A stretch of 64,000 nt of DNA. It comes from Sanguinoderma infundibulare. Its lineage: Eukaryota > Basidiomycota > Agaricomycetes > Polyporales > Polyporaceae. Below the pieces are notes generated by a model. It did not search any database. It was not told the DNA's origin and saw only the letters and a program-made list of their open reading frames with translations. Below, piece after piece: positions 25,408 to 35,852 of the stretch. A program made the translations under genes and the position numbers. The stretch covers positions 1,922,001-1,986,000 of the forward strand of contig JAVLRN010000008.1 of NCBI GenBank assembly GCA_032821775.1, written 5' to 3'. How positions within the stretch are numbered: the first letter of the stretch is position 1; each line of letters starts with the position of its first letter.

Positions 25408-25414
25408 TATATAA
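25408..25414 (+). promoter_or_regulatory. TATA box of copy B
   Basis: TATATAA about 124 bases before the ATG of copy B and about 33 before the conserved leader element. Confidence 0.6.
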
Positions 25415-25446
25415 TGGTCTGGGTGGTGCCTTCTCGTGGCTCATCA

Positions 25447-25460
25447 GCGACCCGGAGTCC
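25447..25460 (+). promoter_or_regulatory. conserved leader element of copy B
   Basis: GCGACCCGGAGTCC, one base different from the element in copies A and C. A second shared block, GCGTAGACCGC, follows at 25495..25505 and also precedes the ATG of copies A and C (C has GATCGC). Confidence 0.6.
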
Positions 25461-25537
25461 GCCAGCACACTCTTTCACCTATTCACCTTCTACGGCGTAG
25501 ACCGCATTTCCATTCACCTTTATCGGCTGGACCAACC

Positions 25538-26628
25538 ATGAAGTTCTCTGCTTCGCTTGTTTTCGTTGCTCTCTCTATGGCTGCCTCGGCCAGCCCTCTA
25601 AACGTTCCTCGTTTCGGCAGAGGGGGAAACCGACGGCCCGGCTTTGGGGGAAACGGCCGACTGGGAGGTGCTAGTGGCGCCGTGGCCGCATCAGCGAGTG
25701 CCGCGGGTACCTCCGCTACTGCCGCGTCAACTACGATCGATACCGCTACCATCGTGGGCACCGCTACCGCCGCCAATACTGCGACTGCTGTTGCAACCTC
25801 CACGGACGCAGCGACAGTGCGTACATTACATCTTCGGCAGCTTCTTAGCTTACCGTGTTCCAACAGGCTACGAGCACCGCAGCTGCAGGAAACAACGCTG
25901 CCAGCAGTGGCTCAGCGGCTGGTGGTGATGATCCCCAGTCGTCGTTAACCCTCCTCCAGTCCGTTATTGCCACCGGCTTCGAGAATAACGGGCAGGACGT
26001 TCCCGAGGCTGGCCAAGTCGCCTCACTCACGTCCTCGAACAACTTCATCAACTTCTGCGCGACCGTCCCCAGCCTCCCGATCACGAACGGCAAGCAGATC
26101 ACCACCGGCTCGTGCAATCCCGCGCCGATGGGCGTCATCGCGGCCACGACGAACATGCCCTCGTCCAAGTTCATCTCCCCCAAGAACGGGGACACGATCC
26201 CCGCGCTCCAGAACTTTACGATCCAAATGGCTATCAAGAACCTCGAGACGGGCAACTTTGTGAACGCGACCGCGAACTACTTCGCCGCGCCCCAGCAGAT
26301 CAACGCGCAGGGAAACATCAAGGGCCACTCGCACATCACTATCGACCCCCTCCCGTCGCTCGACAGCACCGTGCCCACGGACCCGACCAAGTTCGCGTGG
26401 TTCAAGGGCCTGAACGACCCGGCCGTGAATGGCGTCCTTTCCGTCACGGTCGCGGGCCTTCCCGCCGGGGCGTACCGCGTCGCGTCGATCAACGCGGCTG
26501 CGAACCACCAGCCTGCGCTCGTCGCGGTCGCTCAGCACGGTTCGCTTGATGACATGGTTTAGTGAGTAGATTTTATTTTCCTCATTGAATGTACAATCTG
26601 ACGACTTTCTAGTTTCACGGTCGCTTAG
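25538..26628 (+). CDS. secreted protein family, copy B
   Basis: Predicted secreted protein of 329 residues, paralogous to copies A and C. Exons 25538..25816, 25867..26561, 26613..26628. Residues 1-19 are a signal peptide (MKFSASLVFVALSMAASAS). A Gly/Arg-rich stretch (RFGRGGNRRPGFGGNGR) is followed by an Ala/Thr-rich linker and the conserved C-terminal domain (GFENNGQDVPEAGQV, FINFCATVP, TTNMPSSKF, GHSHITID, NHQPALVAVAQHG). The final 16-nt exon adds FTVA and the stop after a split Tyr codon. Without that intron the frame would end one residue earlier at an in-frame TAG, so annotation pipelines may miss it. The extra Cys-containing segment of copy A is absent. Its role is unknown. Confidence 0.88.
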
Positions 26629-26870
26629 AGTCATGTAGTATTTTCCATCGTAGATTTCTGTGAACGCTGCATAGGATCCGAGTATGCTGCTCCTTTTGAG
26701 GCTTCGCCTTCGTGAGATAGCGAACCATACGAACTGCCGCATTGAAGGGTTAGAGATTCGATGACAGATAAATCGTCAAATTACGTGGGGATCATGATAG
26801 CAAGAAATTCATTTGATACCCGCCGCTACTTTGAGAGACGAATCCTTTGAAAGAGGCACTCGCGTGGTGC

Positions 26871-27238
26871 TTAATACGTGGCTCCTCCTCTCCGCCTTCC
26901 CCAGCCGTACCGCCGACGCCCTGTGGTACCGTTGGAGGCGTACCCGCGTCGTCCATAACCGCGACCGCTTCGGCTGCAGCATCGACAGCAGAGGATGGCA
27001 ACAATACAGTCCCAGATTGCGACAAGAACCTATGCATATAAAAGGTGTTAGTAAACGAATCGATGTCAATATCAGTGGGCCGCGTACAGATACAATTGAA
27101 GATATGATCGTCTCAAGGACGTTGGCGATGGCAGAGATGATAGCGTTGATGCCGCCCCCAATCGCAGATATGATGGAACCCTGGAAGAGGGCCTCTTCAG
27201 CGATAAACACAGACTGTGAGGAAAAGATGGCGTACCAT
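26871..27238 (-). CDS. small glycine-zipper / Cys-cluster protein
   Basis: Predicted protein of 84 residues, exons complement(26871..27029, 27088..27180, 27236..27238). The first coding exon is only the ATG; a 55-nt intron follows, then GSIISAIGGGINAIISAIA, a hydrophobic helix with small residues every three to four positions. The second helix (VLVAIWDCIVAIL) ends in CCRCC, and the tail is Arg/Gly/Tyr-rich (GRGYGRRGY). Such short membrane-inserting proteins with a Cys cluster, a possible palmitoylation site, recur in basidiomycetes; none has a known function to my knowledge. The ATG-only exon is supported by donor ATG|GTACGC, by frame, and by a TATA box about 100 bases upstream. Confidence 0.75.
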
Positions 27239-27916
27239 TGCACAAATTGCGCGTCTGTCGGTGACTTCGTGAAGTGACAATTCAACTTTGAGTCAGGGGT
27301 TGTAAACTGTGCTTGGAAGTTAGCGCCTCGTCTCTCCAACTTTTATACATGCAGCTCACCAGGAACAGTGGTGACGTACCTGTGGCCTGACCCTGGAGCT
27401 TCACCGGGTCAGTGCTGCTCAGCCCCACGGCTCTTGGCCGCAATGACGTCATGTTATATCAATCTCACCATAGGCGTTAGTGCTCCATTGGCGTGCTTCT
27501 GAGAAGACGTCATATCTTGAATTTGACTAATAAATCACATTAAACTTGATCTTGTGGATACCTGCTGATTGCAGTGGAAGACTTTGCCGGTAGGATAGTG
27601 CGTGAGACGTCTTGCAAGCTCCGGCCGTCAAACTTTAGGCGTCTAAGTTGCTTAATGCAGACATTTAAAATTCGGTTCGCTCCGGAAAACCCCCGGGCCA
27701 GCAACCTGCATCGACTCATAGGCGAGACCAAGGTGTAGACGAACATGTGAGATCTTTGCCTCTGACCCTGAGGGGACGCGAATACATGTAAGTGCATATC
27801 CATGTGCAAACCGGAAAGTATCCACCTGCATCAACAGCAACGGGACGAGACTACATCGCCCGAGCCGCGACTTTAAAACGGTGCTTCAACTTCATTTGAA
27901 GTGGTAATCTTGTAGC
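27239..27916. other. intergenic with promoter of the small Cys-cluster gene
   Basis: TATAAAAG on the minus strand at 27340..27347 serves the gene at 26871-27238. Nothing else recognised. Confidence 0.45.
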
Positions 27917-28632
27917 GTTGCGTTCAACTTCCCCTTCACGCGTCGTCGTTCAAGTTCCTGTCCCAACTCAGAGACTCGGCGACGAACCGGACCAACATGG
28001 GCTACCGGTCGTTCATCCCCCCCATCCTCTACCACACGACTTCTGCCTGCTTTCGTCGCGAGGCCTTCCGCTGCTCGGAGCCCGGCGGCCGCACGCTAGA
28101 AGTGGCGTGGAGTCCGACAATGCGCGTGACGAGCTGACGTTCGATCAAGACCGTCAGCTCATCGACATGAGCTTCCCGCTCGCTCGCACGCCGCTCACGC
28201 ACCTTTCTCTCGTCTCCGAGGGGGCTACACTGGGACTCCCTCCCCATCACCTTCACGACATTTCCGGAGCTCGTCACCCTCGAGTTCTCCGCCGTCTCAC
28301 CGCGTGAGGGAGAGCCCGCCGACTGGCAGCTTGACGAGCTGCTGTCCCCGCTCCGAGTCCTGCCCCGCGAGGCAAATGTGCATGGACGAGGGATAGGATC
28401 GGATGAGGGACCCAAGGAACAACTGCCTCTACGGCACCTCCGTGTTCTGCGGTTCAACGCGCTGCCTTGGGAACGTCACGTTCTAGGGTCTATCTCCGGA
28501 TGCCTGTACTCCCGTCAGACGTCGGGGGTCGGACGTTTGTTGGAACTGTACGTTGCGACGTACGGCCGAGAGATAGAAGCACGCGGAGACGCATGGCAAA
28601 GATCTGAAGATGTTGGAGATGCTTGTTGATGG
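27917..28632 (+). pseudogene. F-box/LRR-like gene remnant
   Basis: Coding-like text without a proper gene around it. One frame up to about 28225 contains DRQLIDMSFPLARTPLTHLS. The next frame, open from 28231 to 28629, reads SLPITFTTFPELVTLEFSAV and later LPLRHLRVLRFNALPWER, which are leucine-rich strands like those of agaricomycete F-box/LRR proteins. Going from one frame to the other needs a shift near 28228 with no splice signal. There is no F-box upstream. A decayed C-terminal part of an F-box gene is the best reading; an intact relative-type gene is at 35853. Confidence 0.45.
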
Positions 28633-29566
28633 ACCCGGGGTGTATAAGGATTGCGATTGGCCTGTTCCGCTATATCCTAGGCGTTACAAGTTTATATAGG
28701 TGGGTGAATACTCAACCAGTGTTATGCTGCTCATCGCTGAATACTACTTCCTAGATAGTCGAATGTACCTCTTGTTTTATGTGTCAGGAAGCGCAAGGTG
28801 CTAGTTAGAGTGACTGTCGGAGCTGCTCTTCTCGACTATCTACCCCTGGATGTGGTTCGTTGGATTGGTGCCGTCCGGCCGCGATCGTCACCATGAAGCT
28901 CTTACTTCGACGTCATCAAGATGTAGATGCATGCCATTAGAGGAGTGCCACAGGCGTGGACTCGCCGCGGTTCCAGTGAACCAATCTCTCTCCAGAAGCG
29001 TTTACGAAATCTACATCAATTGGTAGATAAGAACCACATCTCGCCATCCAATTGGAGGACGGCGACCACAACGTACCGTGCGAGCAGTGAGCGCCCTAGG
29101 GCCGCCGAACAAATCTGTCAGTGAACACCATCAGCGCCGCCGAGCTACAGCGGAACACTTTGCGGGCACCGAAGCCGATGAGAAGGGGAGTCAGCAGACG
29201 AAGGAGGCACCATCTGTACTAACTCTCTCTCGGAGTGTCCAATGGGGGCGTAGTACATCACGTCAAAATAAGATAGCAATCTGAGCCGCCGAACGTGATT
29301 CGGGATGGAAAATGGACAGTGGGTATTGAGTTAGTGGCCGGTTCCCAAGGACATGTTGCCAAGATAAGAGATGGACGTCCACAAATTCCGCGTCGGATGA
29401 CCCACCAGAAACGCGGTTCGAACGGGGGAATGCGGGCACTTGAGATGATTATGGAGTGCACCGTTGCACAAAACCAGACCTCTAGAATTGATTTACTCTA
29501 CAGCATAATTATCAAAAAGCCCGCGAAGCAGCGATACGTCTACGGAAGCTTGTCTTGACTCGCAAT
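28633..29566. other. intergenic
   Basis: Lies downstream of copy C (-) and of the F-box remnant. No gene recognised. Confidence 0.45.
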
Positions 29567-30725
29567 TCAAGCGACAGTGAAGCTAGATGCAGCACGATGA
29601 ACATCACAGTGGAATGATAAACGTCCACAGAACACTCACTAGACCATATCGTCGAGAGCGCCGTGCTGGGCGACAGCGACGAGAGCAGGCTGATGGTTCG
29701 CGGCCGAGTTGATGGACGCCAGGCGGTACGACCCTGCGGGGAGACCGCCCGGAACCTCAGCGGTGAGAATCCCGCCCTGCGCCGCAGCGTTGAGGCCCTT
29801 GAAGAAGACGAACTTCGTCGGGTCCGTGGGCGTAGTGCTGTTCACGCTGGGGACGGGGTCGATGACGACGTGCGAGTGGCCCTTGATGCTGCCCGTCGCG
29901 GGGTCGATCTGCTGGGGTGCGGAGAAGTAGTTCTGGGCCGCGTTCACGAAGTTGCCCGTGACGAGGTTCTTGATCGCCATCTGGATCGTGAAGTTCGTGT
30001 TCGCCGGGATGGTAGCTGCGTTCGCGGGGAACACGAACTTGGACGAGGGCATGTTCGTCGTGGCCGCGATTATCCCCATCGGCGCGGGGTTGCACGAGCC
30101 AGTGGTGATCTGCAGGCCGTTGGTGATGGGAAGTTCGGGAACGGTGGCGCAGAAGTTGATAAAGTTGTTCGAGGAGGTGAGGGAAGGCACTTGACCAGCC
30201 TCGGCCACGTCCTGCCCATTGTTCTCGAAACCGGTGGCGATAACGGACTGGACAAGGGTGAGCGAGGATTGAGGATCGCCACCCGCCGCCGCACCACCGC
30301 TCGCAGCGCCGTCGTCTGCGGTTGAGGTGGTTGTAGCCTTTAATATGATATGACTTGTTAGTATGTGTGGATTGTACCAAAGATGTAACACTTACTACAC
30401 CGACCGATGTTGCAGCAACGCTCGCTGACGCCGCGGCTGAAGTCGCTACAACAGAAGTCGCGGCAACACTTGCAGAAGCCGCGGCTGAAGTGGCTACGGA
30501 GGTCGCAGCAACACTTGCAGAGGCAGCGGCTGAAGTCGCCTCGGGGGTAGCAGCAACACTTGATGCTGAGGCGGCTACCGAGGTTGCAGCCGCGCCGCTA
30601 GTGGCTGCGGCTTTTTCCGGGCCGCCAGGCCGGCGGAAATCTCCCCTGCCACGAGCGACGTTGACTGGGGTGGCCGAAGCGGCCACAGCGAGAGAAAGGA
30701 CAATGAGCGACGCAGAGAACTTCAT
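29567..30725 (-). CDS. secreted protein family, copy C
   Basis: Predicted secreted protein of 347 residues, exons complement(29567..29582, 29640..30337, 30396..30725), introns of 57 and 58 nt. Signal peptide residues 1-18 (MKFSASLIVLSLAVAASA). After a short Arg/Gly stretch comes a long Ala/Ser/Val linker made of repeated SAAASASVAATSV blocks, longer than in copies A and B. The C-terminal domain matches its paralogs (GQDVAEAGQV, FINFCATVPELP, TTNMPSSKF, GHSHVVID, NHQPALVAVAQHG). As in A and B, the last exon is 16 nt and adds FTVA after a split Tyr codon. The family's extracellular role is unknown; an N-terminal wall-spanning linker and a globular end are inferred. Confidence 0.88.
30400..30590 (-). 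repeat. degenerate coding repeat, Ala/Ser linker of copy C
   Basis: Three imperfect copies of a unit of about 50-60 bases encode the SAAASASVAATSV blocks. Paralogs A and B lack these repeats, so linker length appears to change by in-frame repeat expansion. Confidence 0.7.
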
Positions 30726-30810
30726 GATGGTGGTTCCAGCCGAAGGTGACGAAGGGCAAGGCGATCTACGCGGTAGAGTGCAAGAAGGTTGAGGAAAGGT
30801 AAGTGCTCGA

Positions 30811-30824
30811 GGACTCCAGGTCGC
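30811..30824 (-). promoter_or_regulatory. conserved leader element of copy C
   Basis: GCGACCTGGAGTCC on the gene's strand, identical to the element of copy A. A TATA-like TACAAATA lies about 30 bases further upstream near 30855. Confidence 0.6.
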
Positions 30825-30859
30825 CGAGGGGTCTGGAACGAGAAAAGGTGAGTATTTGT

Positions 30860-32680
30860 ACTCTCACCCGAGCATTCTTAGTCGCCCTGATTGCGATGAA
30901 GACCCATCTGTGATTCTGACATTCGTTCTTCTGCATCGAGGGTGGAACATGCGCTGTTCTCCTCTGGTGGTTGTCAGGCAATGCCGTGCGCTGGCACCGA
31001 ACCTTCGGTGTGAGATCTGTAAGGTTGAACAAGTTAGAAGTTAACAAACAATGTGGACTATCTCCACGGAGAGAGCGCAGGCACAGATGGAGAAGTTGAC
31101 TCCAGGAGAGAGCATGCTGCGATCAGTATGGCAACGCTTGTGGACTGCTTCGTGCTGGAGGACAACGGTGAGAATATCATGCACATTGGCCGGCGAGAGA
31201 TGCAGAGCAGTGGCTGTTAAGAGGGCGACAGGAATCGCCACATCCAGCGGATGTGACAGGCGTCGAGCGAATGGCTGAACGGGGCTTAAAATAGGGCATC
31301 ATTATTGCGAGAAAACAGACCGCCCGTCATCGCGAAGTGATGATATACTCACCATGAAGAGCAGATGCTCGTCGTCCTGGCGTGCAGTTCTGTTCGTCCG
31401 AAGATCCCCGCTGCCAGTGGTCTCCTGGAGGAGCGAGTCCGTCGCGACGAGGCAGCAAGAATGCGCCAGGAATGGGGTCCCATGTGCATCGCATGCGGCA
31501 CCATTCGGCTTGGTACAGCCCGTCTACCCTGAAAACAGAATAATCCAGGGATATAAACCACCCCTATTCTCCTGAGAATAATACTCGTCAGAATCTGCTT
31601 GTCGGATTCATGGAAAGCAAGGTATTACTATATGAACTTGAAGATCTACTGACCTTGACGAAGTCGAGGATGTCAGGAGTTTCAACGACATGATAACGGT
31701 ATCTCAAGTCCGCAATGATGACATGAATCGATATGAATTTTCGTTCCTGGGAAAGTTTGTCTTAGCTCGGGACTACTAGGGAAATGTCAGTGGGGATGCG
31801 TATGCGCCGCGTCGACGGTGGCGGTGGGATTGAAGGGATAGGTCTAATGCAATACCAATTCAAAGTCAAATAAACACTCCATCACGAATATTAGCACTTA
31901 CCTGGTGCCGCATATGACATACATATCCTTCGCGCTTTCAGAACTTTGGAGGTGGGTGCGAGCCGGCAGCCTTGACTGAAGATGCGACCTGGGAGAGCCG
32001 AAGCACAGCCGCACGGAGTTTCAAATTCGGCGGACTCCATGAGTCGGTCGATGTTCCCGACCGTCGTCCGTTTGACCAGACCTCCACGAAGACGACACAT
32101 TTTGCTGGGGGTCCAAGTCGCAGGCCTACCCAGCCCATCACCTCATCGAATATACATATCTATCCGTACAATTTGGAAGTCGTTGACTCGTATTTTGCGA
32201 AGAAACATCAGTATTCCCCAGAGGCTATGCACATGAGAAGCTCATCCCGTCAAGGCAAGATGTCGGCCACCTCGGGCGGAGAGATGGCAAGTTGTCTCGA
32301 GGCCGGCAGGCACTCCAAAGCGCGCGGGTGCCTACTCCTTGAGGGTGGTGCATGCATGGCGAACGGACGTGGGCTACGAAATAACCAGAGACAACGTTTA
32401 AAGGGTAAGCCTGAACGACCTCGCATGTCCACAACGACAATGCAGCTGATACTTAGAGGAATTTCGAGGCCGAACGTAGTTGTCCCCACAATCGGCTACA
32501 TTCGTCTGCCCTGCGACGGCCTCAGTATTGAGCACAGATTTTAATTTTAAGTCATATGATCAATATCGTATGGTGAGTATCATAAGGGATACATACAGAG
32601 CATGTGTAAAAGCGTACATAGGAATTCATAGTGGTAGACAGAAAGCGCATGGAACATACGAGGCATAGTACACACCAACT
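30860..32680. other. long region without a supported gene
   Basis: About 1.8 kb between copy C and the Lys/Arg-repeat gene. Open frames are overlapping and featureless on both strands. Confidence 0.4.
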
Positions 32681-32825
32681 TCTCGTTCAAATCCTGTACA
32701 ACCAATGTATCCGCTCCATCCTAATCAGCACTCGGACAGATCCGGCGCTGTTCTCCTCGAGCCGGCACCGTTCCTCCTCCTCTCGCATCCGACAATCCTG
32801 GTCCTTCGTCGGCAACACACGTTGC

Positions 32826-33566
32826 TCAAGCTCCTTCAAGCGCTGCGCCTCCCGGCCGACGCTCCTTCTTCTCCCGACGCTTCTTCCGACGCTCCTTCTT
32901 CGCCCGACGCTCCTTCTTCGCTCTGCTCTTCTCCCTCTGAAGCTTCACGTCCAATTCCTTCTTTCGCACCGCCCACGTCTGCCGCAGAACGTACATGCGA
33001 GTCCCCCACTCCATGTACCACGCGTGCCGATTCGGCCCCTCTCGCCACTTTGTCTTGTGTGTTGCGCGGCGCCAGCGGACCATCTTCTTGAAGATGGGGT
33101 GCAGGGCCTTGGCGCGCTCGCACGCCTCGGAGGCGTTGTGGTACGCCTCTCTTATCGTCCCCTCGCGGTGAAGTCGGTTAAGGTACGCGAGCATGATCTC
33201 GTCCTCGGGCTCAAGGCCCTTCTCCTTGAGCGTGTTTATCGACTCGAAGATGGACGGTGGCGCGGGGGGAGAGTCAGAGGGTGTAGCTGTGTCGGTGGAA
33301 TCCCAGAGGGAAGATGAGGATGAGGGTTCCGACTCCTTAGGCTGGTCGTTATGGGCGGGGCGGCCAAAGCGGTTCACAGGCCTGCTCCTGACCTCGTGCA
33401 TTATGGCGAACTCCTCTGGGGTAGGGTACACCAGGAGCTCGCCCGTCGCGGGGATGAGTTTGCGGCGCCACGAGGATGGTTGGCCGGTGACATCGTGAAG
33501 TGGATTGTCATCGTCGAAAGGGTTGGGAGTGTTGTAATGGCCGGAAGACGTGCTAGACATGGACAT
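32826..33566 (-). CDS. Lys/Arg-repeat protein, possibly frameshifted at the C-terminus
   Basis: Open frame of 246 residues from the ATG at 33566. It begins with a polar stretch containing NPFDDDNPLHDVTG; the middle is acidic and Ser/Pro-rich, then helical (ESINTLKEKGLEPEDEIMLA). The end is a highly basic repeat of the type KKERRAKKERRKKRREKKER, coded by a 15-nt-based tandem repeat. The frame stops right after the repeat, yet the neighbouring frame continues with coding-like text (QRLKELEQRV, then MREEEERCRLEE) to about 32690, so an indel in the repeat or a sequence error is likely. An intron in the 5' UTR is suggested by GTGAGT near 33653 and CTAAC..CACAG before the ATG, with a TATA box near 33800. 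No function can be assigned; nuclear location is plausible. Confidence 0.6.
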   Translation of the reverse strand: MSMSSTSSGHYNTPNPFDDDNPLHDVTGQPSSWRRKLIPATGELLVYPTPEEFAIMHEVRSRPVNRFGRPAHNDQPKESEPSSSSSLWDSTDTATPSDSPPAPPSIFESINTLKEKGLEPEDEIMLAYLNRLHREGTIREAYHNASEACERAKALHPIFKKMVRWRRATHKTKWREGPNRHAWYMEWGTRMYVLRQTWAVRKKELDVKLQREKSRAKKERRAKKERRKKRREKKERRPGGAALEGA

Positions 33567-35788
33567 AATGACGGCCTCTGTGGTTAGTAATACGATGAAT
33601 GTTAGAACAAGGAAGCACAATGGTGGCTTGGTGGTTAGGGGATAGACTCACTCGATGCAAGATTCGACCTGTGCGTGAAGAATATGAACTGTGGTGGATG
33701 GGAGGCCGATTGCTCGAAGAAATAGAAGTGGAGTAAGACTGGAGCAGGAGACGGATTGACGAGCGAGATGGTGAACGGACGGAACAGGTATTCGGTGCTT
33801 TATAGTCCGCTCGGCAAAGCGGAGTTGTGGTTTTTCTCGCGCGTTGGATGCCATGCGTAAGCGCTCACTCGCGGTTGCGAACTTTATCGAGCACTTACGT
33901 TTTCATGCCCGGCACTGGCTCTTTGCACCGATGTTCCGAAGGCAACTGTAGAAGGGGGAAAGGTCTCAGGGTGCTCAAAACATCCTTGCTGGACACCAAG
34001 AATCCTGGTTCATCAACGTGAATAAAATTTGCCCCAGGATCTTTGTATCGAGAGGACCAACTGCGATCCCTGACCAAGTTATGATACTGCTTGTGTCGTA
34101 TGAATAGAGCTTGATACTTTCGGAAGTGCCATTTCCGGACACTGGGTCAATAACCGTTGCATCACGACCATGGCGCTTGACAAGAAGAACTTGAAGGACT
34201 TGACAAAGCCTATTCAAATCACAAAGAGGCGGAAGCCACTTCGGTGGAGCTTGATAATCGGCTACGATTCAAAGACCCTGTTTGCGACACGTACTCAGCA
34301 TGTCTCGTAAGGTTGAATGAAAAATGGAGCACCGCCACTCGCATTGACAGGCCGCCTATTGAGCGGAATCCTTACCTCCGACGTTGACATACCAAGCATC
34401 TAGCAAATTCCACGATTTGCTGTATGCGACCAGGCTCACTCTGGCTCGTAGAAAGGATCTCCGGGTGAGTCAAAGGCCGGGATGTCGTTATTCCAAGTCA
34501 GTATTCGACTTCGCCGCGACAGCGAAGGGTTTACCCATGAACCAGAGAAACCAGATTATGAGCTCCCATACTCCACATGTTCAAATGTGTCACAGCCCAA
34601 CTCACTCGTTATTGTACCGGCAACGCCTGGAGGGGCAGTGCAAGGCCCCAGGGCCCCAGGGCGCGTGGACATGGCCAGGTGGTGCCATGACAACACCGAG
34701 GGCAGGCGGCCTCTCCATCCACATCCTCCTTCGAAGGGCTCCCCAGTCACCACCTGAAATCGAAGACCTTGAAGGACATTAGTGAGTTTTGGCCGCGGAG
34801 GGGACCATGTTGATCCTATTAAAGTGACGTGTCCAATCGACTTCGGTGCGGCTTGAAAGCGGCGGCGGCGGCTATCGATTACTATATATGGCATTCGCCG
34901 ACGTGGCAGCGAGCGCCACTGCCACAACGTAGTTTCAACCTCGTAACCAGTGACCAGTTCGAACCTTGCATCTGAATGCACAAAAGGCGCAGCCCAGCTC
35001 GACGGCGCCGAGTGCGTCGGAGAACGATTTCTTGTTCGTACTAGGAAACCAGTCAAGCTACGTCCATTATCTCCCCGGCAATTATATGATAGACCGCATA
35101 CTTATTTGATTGTCTACAGGGCCCAGGCTAGGGAAGACCACAGTGCCGCATGTCCCGTCACCGAACACGCAGGGCCGCTTTGGCCATGGATTCACATCTC
35201 TCTCTCGAGTCAGACCGCGACGACGACCCTCCCGTTTTGCAGGTGTCGAGCAGTGACAGGACCCTCGACAACATCCATTGTACTACCTCGACATCATTCT
35301 CAAACGGCAACCGGGGGTGGGGACGGACGGAAGCACGAACGTATTCCCAAGCGGTACTCGAAATGCCCGAGAGCCAAGAAGAAAGCAGCTTCTCCTGAAC
35401 CCCTCTGCGGCGCGCCAAGCTGGCATCAGGTACATGTCGGTGAGTGAAAGTCGCCGTTTTTTGTACACCTGGCGTTTACTTGGACAAAGCAGCCGGATAT
35501 TCCCGCTGCCACCAGTGATCGCCGAACGTGGAACAAGGGACAACCATGACGGCCAATCTCCGAGCCATATGCACTGAAAACCTTTCTCACCATCGCATAA
35601 TTGGCTTCTTTAATGTTGTGTTTATGCTGCCTACCTTGCGAAGGATAAATGATGGACGAAGATTGACGATGGTCGGCTGAAAGCCGCCGTTACAGCACAC
35701 GATGTAAGAGCGCTGTTGCGTGTTCTTCAAACTGTTATTGTTTTCCTACAGATTTTGTCGCTGTCCTCCAAGTGGCAATGCTGCTCCG
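33567..35788. other. intergenic, divergent promoters
   Basis: Holds the 5' UTR intron and TATA box of the Lys/Arg-repeat gene at the left and the F-box promoter at the right. The 1.9 kb between show only short featureless frames. Confidence 0.45.
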
Positions 35789-35797
35789 TATATAAGG
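35789..35797 (+). promoter_or_regulatory. TATA box of the second F-box gene
   Basis: TATATAAGG about 60 bases before the ATG at 35853. Confidence 0.6.
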
Positions 35798-35852
35798 CCC
35801 CCAAAAGCTTCAGTGGGGTGTACAATATCCACTTGCCCCGATCTGCGACGGT

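Noticed and set aside
26112..26549. 145-codon alternative frame inside secreted copy B
   Set aside because: Third-frame shadow rich in Arg; the paralog-conserved frame is the other one.
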